Positions 1 to 8,126 of a DNA stretch of 64,000 nt are shown here, in pieces. Below the pieces are notes generated by a model. It saw nothing but the letters and a program-made list of their open reading frames with translations, searched no databases and was not told the DNA's origin. Position 1 is the stretch's first letter, and each line of letters starts with the position of its first letter. This DNA is from Aquihabitans sp. G128 (GTDB lineage: Bacteria > Actinomycetota > Acidimicrobiia > Acidimicrobiales > Iamiaceae). The stretch covers positions 2,728,001 through 2,792,000 of the forward strand of contig NZ_CP077604.1 of NCBI RefSeq assembly GCF_019048865.1, read 5' to 3'. The translations under genes were made by a program, and so were the position numbers.

Positions 1-1338
1 CACCGGGCCGCCCTGGGCCCGGCCACCGTCAAGGCGCTTCGGGTTCTTCTGGGTGAGCGCGGCCTGGCCGAGGGCGACAGCCGCCACCACCGGGTCGCTG
101 CCGTCGTAGGCAGCCCGAAGAGCCAGCAAGTCCGTGATGAACCCGCCGAGCCGCTGACGGAGCGGGTTGGCCGGATCGAGCGACACGGCCAGCCGGAAGA
201 GCCCGTCGAGCAGGGCCTGGTTACCGGCCTCGGCGCCGAACACCTTCTCGGTGAGCTCGGCCTGCTTGTCGATGTTGTCGAGCTGGGCCTCGGTGAGCTT
301 CGCCGTGGCCGAGCGCACCTTGTCCGCAGCATCAGCCCGAACCTTGGCCACCTGGTCCGAGGCGTCGGCCAGGCGCTTCTGGGCCTCACGCTCACCGTCG
401 TAGGAGTCGCGGATGCGCTTCTGGGCAGCGACCACGGCGTCGGAACCCTCGATGCCCTTGGCCCGAGCGTCGGCCAGCTCCTGGGCGGTGTCGCCCTTCT
501 TCGTCTGGGCCTCGGCGAGCGCTTGGCGGGCTTCGGCCACCTTCTGGGCGGCCTCGGCGTCGGCGAAGAAGTCGGTCCCGGGCTTCACCAGGAACTGGTC
601 GCGCAGCGCTTCTTTCAGGGTGAGCTTTGCCCGCCCTTCGGCCACCGCGGCGCCGGCGGCGGCTTCCTCGAGGTGGCGCAGATCGTCGGCCGCCTGGGAC
701 CGGGCCTCCGAGAGCGACACCTCGGCTTCCCGGCTGGCCCGCTTGGCGTCGGCCACCGCCTTCTCGGCGCCCTCCACGCCGTCGAGGGCGTTGCGCATCT
801 CGTCGCTGTCGCCGGCGGCAGAGCGGCGGGCGTCGGCCAGTTCTTGCTCGGCGGAAAGCACGCCGGCGGCGCTGGCGGCGGCAGCCTGCCGAGCGTCGAA
901 GAGTCCTCGGGCCGCTGAGGCCTGGTCCTCGAGCGCCTTGGTGGCCTCCTCGCTCCGATCGGTGACCTCACCGGTGGCGCCCGCCTGGTTGCCCAGGGAG
1001 CCGGCGGCCTTGTCGCTGTCGACGCTGAGCGCCTTGTTGGCGGCGTCCAGGTCTGCCTGCCCTTGGGCGGCGCCGAGCGACTGGTCGCGGATGAGGCCGA
1101 GACTGGCGGCGAACTCGGCGTAGCCGGTGATGATCCGGCGGCGGTTCTCGGCGGAGCCCTTGCCGCCCTGCGCGTCCTCGAACCCCTGGCGCGCCCGCTC
1201 CTGGAAGGCCTTAAACTCGGCCTCGGTCCCGGCGAGGGCCTTGGCCACGTCGGCCGGATCCAGGCCCATGGCCTTCAGCACGCCGCGGAAGGCGTCGCCG
1301 GAGCCGATCAGGTTCAGCCCCCCCGACGCGCCCCCCCC
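1..1338 (-). CDS. Tape measure protein, C-terminal part (partial, frame-broken)
   Basis: This frame is open from the G-rich run at 1318-1338 to the left edge, so the gene continues outside the window. It encodes a long, alanine-, glutamate- and lysine-rich coiled-coil region (repeated A-x-x-E/D-A patterns such as LADARR, VADAKRAS, LAEAQTKK), followed by a more hydrophobic stretch ending at the edge. Such helical regions are typical of siphovirus tape measure proteins, which set tail length and leave the tail at DNA injection. It is in the -1 frame relative to the segment starting at 2891; one extra G in the G8 or G7 run (minus strand) joins the two seamlessly. It is almost certainly the continuation of that gene rather than a separate one. 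Confidence 0.85.
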
Positions 1339-2891
1339 AGGGTGCGGGCCAGGCGGCGGTTGAACGTCTCCTCCAGCGACTCGCCCGTGCGCTCGGCCTC
1401 CTCCCGCAGCGCCTCGGCCCCCTCCTTGGCCAGCTTGGCGCTGTTGGCCGCATCGAGGTACGACGCGATCAGCACCGCCAGGCCGGCAGCGGCGACCCCG
1501 GCGATCGGACCGAGCCCGCCGACCGCGTTGATCGCGTTGCCAGCTGAGGCGGCGAAGCCCTGGCCGGCCCCGGCCCCTTCCTTCAGCGCGGTGGAGAAGC
1601 TGAACAGGGCGTCGGACTTGGCCGCCTTCATCAGCAGGCTCACGGCGTTCGTGGCGAAGCCGGCGGTCTTGGCCACGGGCCCGATGGCCGCAGCGAGCCC
1701 GACGAAGGCCAGGAGCGAGGTCTGCACCGGCTCGGGCAGCCGGGCGAACCAACCCACGACGTCAGCCGTGTTGGCGGCCAGGTCGGCGAGCAGCGGGACC
1801 AGCTTCTGGCCGAGGGCGATGCCCTGGGCCTGCAGCTCAGCGAGGTCCCGCTTGAAGTTGGTGGCCGGGTCGTCGTCGAGCTTCTTGTAGGCGTCGGCCA
1901 GGTAGTTGGTCGAGCCGGTGACGTCGTCGATCACCTTGGCGGCGTCTGCGCCGTTGTTGCGCAGCAGGCCGAGCACGCCGTTGACGGCCTCGGTGTCCTG
2001 GAACACGGCCCGGAGCGCCTCGCGGTTGCCCCCGAGCTTGTCGTTGAGCATCTGCAGCGTGGCGATCAGGCCGTTTTCCGCCAGGAACTTCCGCACCCCA
2101 TCGGAGGTGAGCCCGTACTTCTCGAGGGTGTCGTTCGCCGTGCCCACCGGGGCCAGCAGCTTCTGGAACACCCCGGCCACCATGGTGGCGCTCTGAGCGA
2201 CGTCGCCGTTGGTCTGGGTGAGGAACGACACGGCCCCGGCCACCTGGTCGAAGCCGACCCCGAGGTTCTGGGCGATCGGCAGCAGCCGGCCGAGCTGCGG
2301 GGCGAAGTCGGCGGCCTCGCCCTTGCCGGCGGCGACCGCAGCGGCGAGCTGGCTGGCGGCGTCCGCAGCCGACAGGTTCTCGGCGCCGTAGGTGTTGATC
2401 GCCGAGGTGAGCACGTCGGCCACCGAGGCGGCGTCGCCGAGGCCGATCGCTGCACCCTTGGCCGAGGCGTCGAGCACGTCGAGCGCCGTCGCTCCGTCGA
2501 TGCCGGCCGAGCGGATGAAGTACAGGCCCTTGGCGAGCTCGTCGGGGCTGCGCCCGGTCTCCTTGGCCAGGTCGAGGACGTGCTGCTTCAAGCCCTCGAC
2601 CTCGTCGCCGGTCACGCCGGCGAGGGTCTGCATCTGGGTGAACGACGACTCGAAGTCCACGGCCAGCTTCGTCGCCGCGGTGGCGCCGGCGAGCACCGGG
2701 AGCGTCACGTTGCGGGTGAACTTCGAGCCGAGCTGGTCGGCCTTGTTGGCGAAGTCGTCGAGGGACTTCGTGTCGATCTTCGTGGAGTTGAGCCGGGTCA
2801 CGAACCGCTCGGCCGCGCCCTGGGCGCGGGTCAGGTCCGTGGTGTCGAGGCGGAGCCGGGAGCGCAGCTCGGGAAGTTCACGATCGCCCAC
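1314..2891 (-). CDS. Tape measure protein, N-terminal part
   Basis: GTG start preceded by GGAGG. The first 525 residues carry the phage-tail tape measure (TP901-type) region: LRLDTTDLTRAQ at the start, FESSFTQMQTLAGVTGDEVE near residue 80 and FIRSAGIDGATALDVLDASAKGA near 125, the classic conserved block. Hydrophobic, possibly membrane-active helices lie near residues 380-470. The frame stops at 1314 just after a G8 run, and coding sequence continues in the -1 frame. A gene of at least 2.9 kb is the usual size. It lies directly downstream of the tail assembly chaperone frames, the standard siphovirus order. Confidence 0.93.
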   Translation of the reverse strand: MGDRELPELRSRLRLDTTDLTRAQGAAERFVTRLNSTKIDTKSLDDFANKADQLGSKFTRNVTLPVLAGATAATKLAVDFESSFTQMQTLAGVTGDEVEGLKQHVLDLAKETGRSPDELAKGLYFIRSAGIDGATALDVLDASAKGAAIGLGDAASVADVLTSAINTYGAENLSAADAASQLAAAVAAGKGEAADFAPQLGRLLPIAQNLGVGFDQVAGAVSFLTQTNGDVAQSATMVAGVFQKLLAPVGTANDTLEKYGLTSDGVRKFLAENGLIATLQMLNDKLGGNREALRAVFQDTEAVNGVLGLLRNNGADAAKVIDDVTGSTNYLADAYKKLDDDPATNFKRDLAELQAQGIALGQKLVPLLADLAANTADVVGWFARLPEPVQTSLLAFVGLAAAIGPVAKTAGFATNAVSLLMKAAKSDALFSFSTALKEGAGAGQGFAASAGNAINAVGGLGPIAGVAAAGLAVLIASYLDAANSAKLAKEGAEALREEAERTGESLEETFNRRLARTLGGARRGG

Positions 2892-2903
2892 GGTCCACCT
2901 CCT

Positions 2904-3433
2904 TCAGCGCATCGCCGCGAGGGCGAGCAGGTCGTCGGCCGTGCCCTGTTCGGGCTTCGGCGCTTCGGGTGTCGGGGGCAGCAGGGCGGCGAGCTGGGCC
3001 ACGGTCGAGGCCCAGAAGCGCTCCTCGGTGAGGTGCGCTTCGACGATGGCGAACCGCCACCAGTCGTCCCAGCGGAACGGCTCGGCCGCCCCTACGCTTT
3101 TCCCGGGTCACCGCTGGGGGCCGGGAAGGCCTCCATCCAGGCCTCGAGCAGCGCTTCGATGCACTCCGCCGGGGTCGAGCCGGCGTCGACCGGGTCAGCC
3201 GCTCCGAGCACGTGCTGGAGCATCGCAGCCACCCGGGCAGCGGTCGGCTCCGGGAACTGCAGCACCATCTGGCCCTGGAGCCAGGACAGCTCCTCGATCG
3301 TGGCGGCCCAACTGCCGTAGGCGGCCTCGCACCGAGCGATCGCCAGCAGGCTGAACCGCAGCCGGCGCTCCTCGCCCTCGACGCCCACGATGGGCATGCC
3401 GAGGGAGAGGAGCCGGTCGGCGTCGCTGGTCAC
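2904..3433 (-). CDS. Tail assembly chaperone, -1 frameshift product (gpG-T type)
   Basis: Extended product made when ribosomes slip back one base at the GGGAAAA heptamer (3098-3104 on the plus strand). After the shift the frame reads SVGAAEPFRWDDWW and continues about 65 residues through FAIVEAHLTEERF to a TGA at 2904-2906. This second segment has no start codon of its own with a ribosome binding site. Tail assembly chaperones of lambda-like and most siphophages are made as a short and a frameshifted long form that coat the tape measure during tail assembly. The gene lies directly upstream of the tape measure, as expected. Confidence 0.88.
3092..3433 (-). CDS. Tail assembly chaperone, short form (gpG type)
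   Basis: 113 residues. The GTG start overlaps the TGA of the major tail protein gene (GTGA), giving translational coupling. It begins VTSDADRLLSLGMPIVGVEG and contains a conserved-looking ALLEAWMEAFP helix before the C-terminus. The zero frame terminates with TAG two codons after the slippery heptamer. Longer upstream starts exist only inside the major tail protein gene and were rejected. Function follows from position (between major tail and tape measure genes), size and the frameshift signal; sequence similarity to named families is not obvious by eye. Confidence 0.87.
   Translation of the reverse strand: MTSDADRLLSLGMPIVGVEGEERRLRFSLLAIARCEAAYGSWAATIEELSWLQGQMVLQFPEPTAARVAAMLQHVLGAADPVDAGSTPAECIEALLEAWMEAFPAPSGDPGKA
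3098..3104 (-). other. Programmed -1 frameshift slippery heptamer
   Basis: On the minus strand the heptamer reads G GGA AAA in zero-frame phasing, the canonical X XXY YYZ form, two codons before the TAG stop of the short chaperone. Slippage by -1 enters the open frame encoding the rest of the long form. Lambda uses the closely related GGGAAAG. Confidence 0.88.
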
Positions 3434-3972
3434 GCCGAGGCGAGGGCTTCGGCGGTCTCGTGCGGGATGATGCCGAAGAGCTTCCCGTCGGCCAGCCGGA
3501 AGTTGCAGCGGGCCGTGGCGTTCAGGAGCTGGTAGTCCTCGAACGCGGTGCCCAGGTTGTGGGCGGTGACCTTGGCCTTGCCGACCTCGAAGTGGACGTC
3601 GCCGCCGATGTCGGAGCCGCCGTTGGTCGGCGTCTTCCAGGTCATGCGCCACGACGGCAGGTAGTCGCTCTGGCTGCGCGTGTACTCGGTCCCGTCCCAG
3701 GTGCCGCCGATGAACACCTCGAGCGCGGCGTAGGACAGCTTGGCGTAGTCCCAGCCGATCGTGGCGGCCACCATGACGGTGTCGCTGTCGAGCTCCTTGT
3801 TGTCGCCGCGGAGCTGCTTCGACTCGAACTCGGGGGTCAGCGTGACCTGGCGGATGCCGGGCACGTCGATCATCGGCCCGTAGGTGGGCGAGCCGCCCTC
3901 GGGGTCGGTGAGCAGGCGCTGGATCTTGCAGTCCTCCGTGGAGAACAGCTTGGTGGTGGGGGCGAGTGCCAT
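3430..3972 (-). CDS. Major tail protein
   Basis: 180 residues, ATG start with AGGAG upstream. It begins MALAPTTKLFSTEDCKI and is beta-rich, with VTLTPEFESKQLRGDNKELD near residues 43-62 and GWDYAKLSYAALEVFIGG after it, the typical signature of tail tube proteins of actinophages. It would polymerise into the tail tube. It sits between the tail terminator gene and the tail assembly chaperones, the invariant siphovirus position. Confidence 0.9.
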   Translation of the reverse strand: MALAPTTKLFSTEDCKIQRLLTDPEGGSPTYGPMIDVPGIRQVTLTPEFESKQLRGDNKELDSDTVMVAATIGWDYAKLSYAALEVFIGGTWDGTEYTRSQSDYLPSWRMTWKTPTNGGSDIGGDVHFEVGKAKVTAHNLGTAFEDYQLLNATARCNFRLADGKLFGIIPHETAEALASA

Positions 3973-4042
3973 GGTGGGGGTCTCCTGTGTGTACGGGCCG
4001 GTGGTCCCGGCCAGAACGGTCGTGGCCCGGGTGGGGCGGGCT

Positions 4043-4456
4043 TCAGGCCTCGCGCCGGAGGCGGAGGGTGAAGGCGTGGTGCACGGTGTTCGCCTCGCGC
4101 TCGACCAGCCGGACGACGTCGTCGACGGTGCAGGACCTGACGATCATCGGGGCGGCGGTGAGGCGGGCGCCGTGCAGAAGGGTGCGGAGCGAGCGGGGCA
4201 GGGCGTAGTCCTCGGCGGGGTCGCCATCGGTCTTGGCCCGCCACGGCTGCCAGAGGTCGAGCTGCACCAGCTCGGTGACGGGATCGCCGTCGTGGTCGCC
4301 GCTGAGCCGCTCGGTGGTGGTCGAGATGCCCTCGGCCACGGTGACGTACCGGGGGCCGGTGGGCTGGCCGGTGGCGAGGTCGTCGCGCCACACCGACAGG
4401 CCGAGGCCGGCCGGCTCGATGAGGGCCTTCAGGGCGCCGGTGAGCGAGGCGGCCAT
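4043..4456 (-). CDS. Tail terminator-like protein (minor tail completion)
   Basis: 137 residues from an ATG that overlaps the upstream TGA (ATGA). It reads MAASLTGALKALIEPAGLGLSV at the start and ends with HHAFTLRLRREA. A single alpha/beta domain of this size directly before the major tail protein gene normally caps the tail tube (tail terminator, DUF3168-like families). The role is inferred from synteny and length more than from motifs. Longer frames upstream are shadows of the neighbouring gene. Confidence 0.7.
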   Translation of the reverse strand: MAASLTGALKALIEPAGLGLSVWRDDLATGQPTGPRYVTVAEGISTTTERLSGDHDGDPVTELVQLDLWQPWRAKTDGDPAEDYALPRSLRTLLHGARLTAAPMIVRSCTVDDVVRLVEREANTVHHAFTLRLRREA

Positions 4457-4857
4457 CAGCGTCGGCTCCCCGAGGTGCCCCAGCCGGCCACGGCCCGCTC
4501 GATCGACGGGCGCAGGAACGGGCGACCCGGGAAGTGCAGGGTGCCGTACTCCTGGAAGGCCAGGTAGAACGCCTTGCGGCTCGGGCCGACGTCGACGTAG
4601 AAGCCCTCGCGGTCGTGGCCTCGGACGTAGCGGATCGTCGCTCGACCAGAGGTCTTGCGCACCGGGTCGCCCGGGTTGGCCAGGCGGCGGGCCCGCTCCT
4701 CCTCGGCCATGGTCGGCGCCGAGTCGCGCATGTTCTTCGAGATCGTGGCGGCCAGGGTGGCCACCTCTTCCTCGGACTGCAGTTCCAGGCCGGCGAACGC
4801 CCGCTCGACGTCGCGCAGCCACGAGGACCCGTTCTCGACCTTCAGCGAGCCGCTCAC
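4456..4857 (-). CDS. HK97 gp10-like tail completion protein
   Basis: 133 residues; the GTG start overlaps the previous stop (GTGA). It contains a long N-terminal helix (LRDVERAFAGLELQSEEEVA), a YVDVGPSRKAFYLAF segment and the strongly characteristic QEYGTLHFPGRPFLRPSIE near the C-terminus. The F/YGT...RPFLRPA motif is the hallmark of HK97 gp10 family head-tail or tail completion proteins. It is translationally coupled to both neighbours. Confidence 0.87.
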   Translation of the reverse strand: MSGSLKVENGSSWLRDVERAFAGLELQSEEEVATLAATISKNMRDSAPTMAEEERARRLANPGDPVRKTSGRATIRYVRGHDREGFYVDVGPSRKAFYLAFQEYGTLHFPGRPFLRPSIERAVAGWGTSGSRR

Positions 4858-5198
4858 GCCGGCACCTGCCGCACCACGACCAGTTCGATGTGGTCGTTGC
4901 TGGAGCCGACCCACCAGTCGTCCGGGTCGCCCTGGACGTCGTAGGTGGCACCCCGGAACGTGATCGTGGACCGCAGGCTGACCACGGTGTCGAGCGGGAG
5001 CCAGACGAGGCGGGCCCGCTCCCCCACCGCGACCGGTACGGCCCGGTCGGCGGCGGTCTTGGCGGTGAGGGGCTGGACGTGGCCCATCGCCTCGATGGTG
5101 GCCACCTCGGTGGTCGGGTTGCCCTCGGCGTCCGAGGTGGTGGCCCCGGTGGGCGTCTTGATCGTCACGGGCACGGTGAAGAACCGGTCGATGCTCAC
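4854..5198 (-). CDS. Head closure / head-tail stopper-like protein
   Basis: 114 residues, GTG start overlapping the preceding stop. The protein is small and beta-rich: MSIDRFFTVPVTIKTPTG at the start, RARLVWLPLDTVVSLRSTITFRGATYDVQGDPDDWW toward the end. A compact beta-barrel with a terminal 'Y.V.G.P' hairpin is typical of head-closure proteins (SPP1 gp16-like and relatives), which plug the connector after DNA packaging. Its position between the connector and gp10-like genes supports this. Confidence 0.72.
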   Translation of the reverse strand: MSIDRFFTVPVTIKTPTGATTSDAEGNPTTEVATIEAMGHVQPLTAKTAADRAVPVAVGERARLVWLPLDTVVSLRSTITFRGATYDVQGDPDDWWVGSSNDHIELVVVRQVPA

Positions 5199-5905
5199 GA
5201 CGGGACCGGCGTGGTGGTCCGCTCGAGGTCGGCGCGCAGGCCGTCGACGAGGCGCCGCATGGCCACCGGGTTGCCGGCGGCGTCGGCGTAGAGCGCCTGG
5301 CGGCCCGGGAAGACGTCGTCGGCGTCATGCGGGGCGCCCGGGTGCCAGAGGTGCCACACCGGGCCGGGGATGCGGTGCATGCCCCCACCGAAGGTCTCCA
5401 GGGCGTGACGGAGGGCGAAGTCCTCGCCGCCCCAGCCCACGAAGCCCTCATCTGCGCCGCCGAGCTCGGCCCACAGCGCAGCGGGCACGACGACCATCGA
5501 CGAGCAGGTCCAGTCGAGCGACCAGGCGACGCCCGGCTCCCAAGAGCCGTCGAAGCCCTCGACCACCCGGCGGGACATGGCCTCGTCGAGGTAGCAGAAC
5601 CGGTCGTAGGCCAGGGTCAGCTGGCCTGTCCGGGCGGCGGTGGCCACGGCTCGCTCCAGCTGGAGCGGCGCCACGAACGAGTCGCCGTCCGCGATGACCA
5701 GCACGTCGAACGGGCCGCCCTCGGCCACGCCGGCGTTGATCGCCGCCGAGCGGTTGAACGGGCCCTCGTCGTGGTGGCCCTCGACCAGGCGGTAGGTCGG
5801 GTGGGCGTGCTCCCAGCGCTCGCGCAGCCAGGCCCAGAGCCGGTCACGGTGGCCGCCGTCAGCCCGGCGGGGCACCACGACGAGGACGTCAGTATCCGGT
5901 GCCAC
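5195..5905 (-). CDS. Glycosyltransferase, family 2 / galactosyltransferase-like
   Basis: 236 residues, GTG start. A GT-A fold enzyme is indicated by VLVVVPRRADGGHRDRLWAW at the N-terminus, the conserved NRSAAINAG near residue 51, the metal-binding DGD of VLVIADGDSFV near 72, and GWGGEDFALRHALETFGGG near 160, the C-terminal signature shared with galactosyl- and GalNAc-transferases. It would transfer a sugar from a nucleotide donor. It overlaps both neighbours and lies inside the head-tail connector cluster, so virion or host-surface modification is the likely role. It is intact. Confidence 0.85.
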   Translation of the reverse strand: MAPDTDVLVVVPRRADGGHRDRLWAWLRERWEHAHPTYRLVEGHHDEGPFNRSAAINAGVAEGGPFDVLVIADGDSFVAPLQLERAVATAARTGQLTLAYDRFCYLDEAMSRRVVEGFDGSWEPGVAWSLDWTCSSMVVVPAALWAELGGADEGFVGWGGEDFALRHALETFGGGMHRIPGPVWHLWHPGAPHDADDVFPGRQALYADAAGNPVAMRRLVDGLRADLERTTTPVPS

Positions 5906-6557
5906 GGCGCTCCCCCACGTGCTCGACCAGCGGTGCGTCGCTGCTGTGCCCCCAGAACGCCGAAGCCCGGCCGCCGACCAGCACCTCGGCCCCGAACCTG
6001 GACTCTGACCAGGCGCCCGTCGGCCACTCGTGGGTGGCCAGGAACTCCCGGGCCACCAGGTGGGGGTTCGACCAGTGGCCCTCGGTGTGCTCCACCCACT
6101 GGTGGGTGCCGTCGGACCGGTCCCTGAAGGCCTCGGGGTTGCACTCGATGATCCCGCCGGCGGCCACCTCGTTGCCCCACCACGGCTGGCGCTTCAGCAC
6201 CAGCTGGGTGAGGTGCGGCTGGCTGGTGAGCACCTCGGCCATGGCGGCCAGGTCGACGGGGCGCTCCACGATGAAGTCGTCCTCGAGCCAGAACACCCAG
6301 GGCGTGTCGGCGTCGAGCGCCGCGGCCCAGGCCCGGCGGACGGCCTCGGCGTAGCCGGTGCGGTCCGGGCTGGTCACCAGGGTCGCTGCGGGGAAGGTCT
6401 CTGCCAGCCAGGCCCGGTACTCGGGCACGCCGGAGTCGTCGCAGATCACCAGCGGGCCGACGTCGAGGCCCTTCAGGTTCTCCAGGGCGGCGGGCACGGA
6501 GCGCTCGATGCACTCGCGTCGGCCGTCGGTCATCACGACCAGGGCGGCGGCGGTCAT
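5889..6557 (-). CDS. Glycosyltransferase, GT-A type
   Basis: 222 residues. The ATG overlaps the stop of the upstream glycosyltransferase gene (ATGA) and the 3' end overlaps the next gene by 17 bases. It starts LVVMTDGRRECIERSVPAAL, then VICDDSGVPEYRAW, SPDRTGYAEAVRRAW and the acidic metal-site motif WLEDDF near residue 98, consistent with a family 2-like GT-A enzyme. The second half (WNEV-type NPEAF, WPTGAWSESRFG) is typical of phage and actinobacterial glycosyltransferases of unknown specificity. Substrate unknown. Confidence 0.8.
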   Translation of the reverse strand: MTAAALVVMTDGRRECIERSVPAALENLKGLDVGPLVICDDSGVPEYRAWLAETFPAATLVTSPDRTGYAEAVRRAWAAALDADTPWVFWLEDDFIVERPVDLAAMAEVLTSQPHLTQLVLKRQPWWGNEVAAGGIIECNPEAFRDRSDGTHQWVEHTEGHWSNPHLVAREFLATHEWPTGAWSESRFGAEVLVGGRASAFWGHSSDAPLVEHVGERRGTGY

Positions 6558-7493
6558 GCTGCAGCCCTCGCCGGCACCAGGGCCTCGATGGCCGACGCAA
6601 AGCGAGCCAGATCGGCGGCGGGGTCGAGTTCTGCGGCGCGCGCTGGCCCGGGCTGAGGCGGCGGCCCAAGACGGGGCGTCGAGCAGGGAGCGGATGGCGG
6701 AGCGCCAGCCCTCGACATCAGCGCGGTCCAGGAAGATCCCAGCATCGCCCAGGGACTCGCGGAGGCCCGGCGTGGGGTGAGCGATCACCGGGATGCCCGA
6801 GCACATCGCCTCGACGCCCACCATGCCCCAGGTCTCTCGCTCGGAGGGCATCAGCAGGATGCGGGTGCGCCCGTAGACGTCGTTGGCCATGTCCATCGTC
6901 GGGGCGATGACGGTGGCGTTCTTGCTCTTGTTGCTGACCTGGAGGCCGTAGCCGCCACGCACGCCGAGGAACTGCGCCTCCGGCATCGACCGGGCCAGCT
7001 CCCAGAACAGGGCGCCACCCTTGGCCTCGGCCAGGTTGACGAGCGTGACCATCGGACCCGGCGTGGTGCGCACGTCCTCCGGGTCGAACGGGGGGCGCAC
7101 GACGATGCCCGGGTGGCCGACCTCGCAGGCGAGGCTCTCGGAGTTGTAGACGGCCAGGGCAGGTCGAGTGGCGGCGAGGTGGGCGGCGTTCTCGGGGCTG
7201 GATCCGTGGACCATGCGCACCGAGGGGACCAGCCGCTCGAAGGCCCAGCCGTCAGCGGCGTGGTCATCGCCGAGGTGAGAGAGCACCACATCGGGGCGGT
7301 CGAAGGCGTCCATGCTGGCCCCTGGGTGCACGTGGACGCCGTCGAGGTCGTAGGCGTAGCCCGTGCTGAGGCGGGTCACGACGTCGACATGGTGGCCGCG
7401 CTGAGTCATGTGGCTGAGGCAGGCGTGGGTGGCCAGCCAGGCGCCGACCCGGGAGGCGGGCGGGTACAGGGGCAGGGCGGCGAGGATCCTCAC
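6554..7493 (-). CDS. Glycosyltransferase, family 4 (GT-B), frame-broken
   Basis: GTG start overlaps the upstream stop. The start VRILAALPLYPPASRVGAW is a GT-B N-terminal domain; WGMVGVEAMCSGIPVIAHPTPGLRE near residue 250 is the donor-binding E-x7-E type signature of GT4 enzymes. The frame breaks in the alternating GC tract at 6636-6643. Adding one GC pair joins it to AELDPAADLARFASAIEALV and to a stop at 6554 that overlaps the next ATG, exactly matching the coupling seen across this operon. The enzyme would use a nucleotide-sugar donor; the acceptor is unknown. Confidence 0.83.
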
Positions 7494-8089
7494 GCCCAGG
7501 ACTCCGGGTCGAGCTGCGCTGGGCGGAACCACGGGGTGGTCGAGATGGTGCCGGGCTGTCGACCGGTGCGGTAGCGGTCGAGTGTGGCCTGCTCGGCGGG
7601 AAGCAGGCCGACCGCACCGGCCGCGGCGATGGTGCCGACGGTGAAGCCGTAGGCGCCGAGGTGCTCCTCGGAGTTCGCCCCCTGTGCGGCGTTGGTGCCG
7701 GAGGCGCGGCCGGCTACCTGGCAGACGACGGCCACGACGTCGCCCGGGATCTCCGCCCACCCGTAGTTGTAGGTGGCCGTCACCGGGGCCGAGGTCCGGA
7801 CGTGGACCTTGCGGCCGCTCGACCAGCTGAACGGCACCGGGTTGCCGTCGCCGTCCAGCACCGAGGCGACGGAGACCACGGGCCCGTCAGGCAGGGTCAG
7901 GACCCCGCAGCAGGGTCGGGCGGTGAAGGTGGCGTTGGCCGTGAGGGTGAACGGCCGGCCGGCGTAGGCGCGGACCGTTGCTGAGGCATCGGCCAGCAGC
8001 GCCTCGATCCGAGGGAGCTGGTCGTCGGTGAACTCGACGCCGAGGCGGACCCCGAGGTCGGTGGACGTCGCAAGCTGTGGCAGGGGCAT
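7490..8089 (-). CDS. Head-tail connector / adaptor protein
   Basis: 199 residues. The ATG at 8087-8089 has GGGAGG four bases upstream and is preferred over the adjacent GTG. The N-terminal helical half (FTDDQLPRIEALLADASATVRAYAG) matches the HK97 gp6 / SPP1 gp15 adaptor fold, in which a short helical bundle docks under the portal. The middle (LTLPDGPVVSVASVLDGDG) is a beta-hairpin common to actinophage homologues. It lies directly downstream of the capsid gene, as expected for an adaptor. Confidence 0.78.
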   Translation of the reverse strand: MPLPQLATSTDLGVRLGVEFTDDQLPRIEALLADASATVRAYAGRPFTLTANATFTARPCCGVLTLPDGPVVSVASVLDGDGNPVPFSWSSGRKVHVRTSAPVTATYNYGWAEIPGDVVAVVCQVAGRASGTNAAQGANSEEHLGAYGFTVGTIAAAGAVGLLPAEQATLDRYRTGRQPGTISTTPWFRPAQLDPESWA

Positions 8090-8126
8090 CACACCTCCCT
8101 TGAGGTCCGGTCGGGCATCGGCTGGA

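Noticed and set aside
2878..3111. Separate small gene starting ATG/GTG near 3111
   Set aside because: It is a shadow frame; the real coding frame here is the -1 extension of the tail chaperone.
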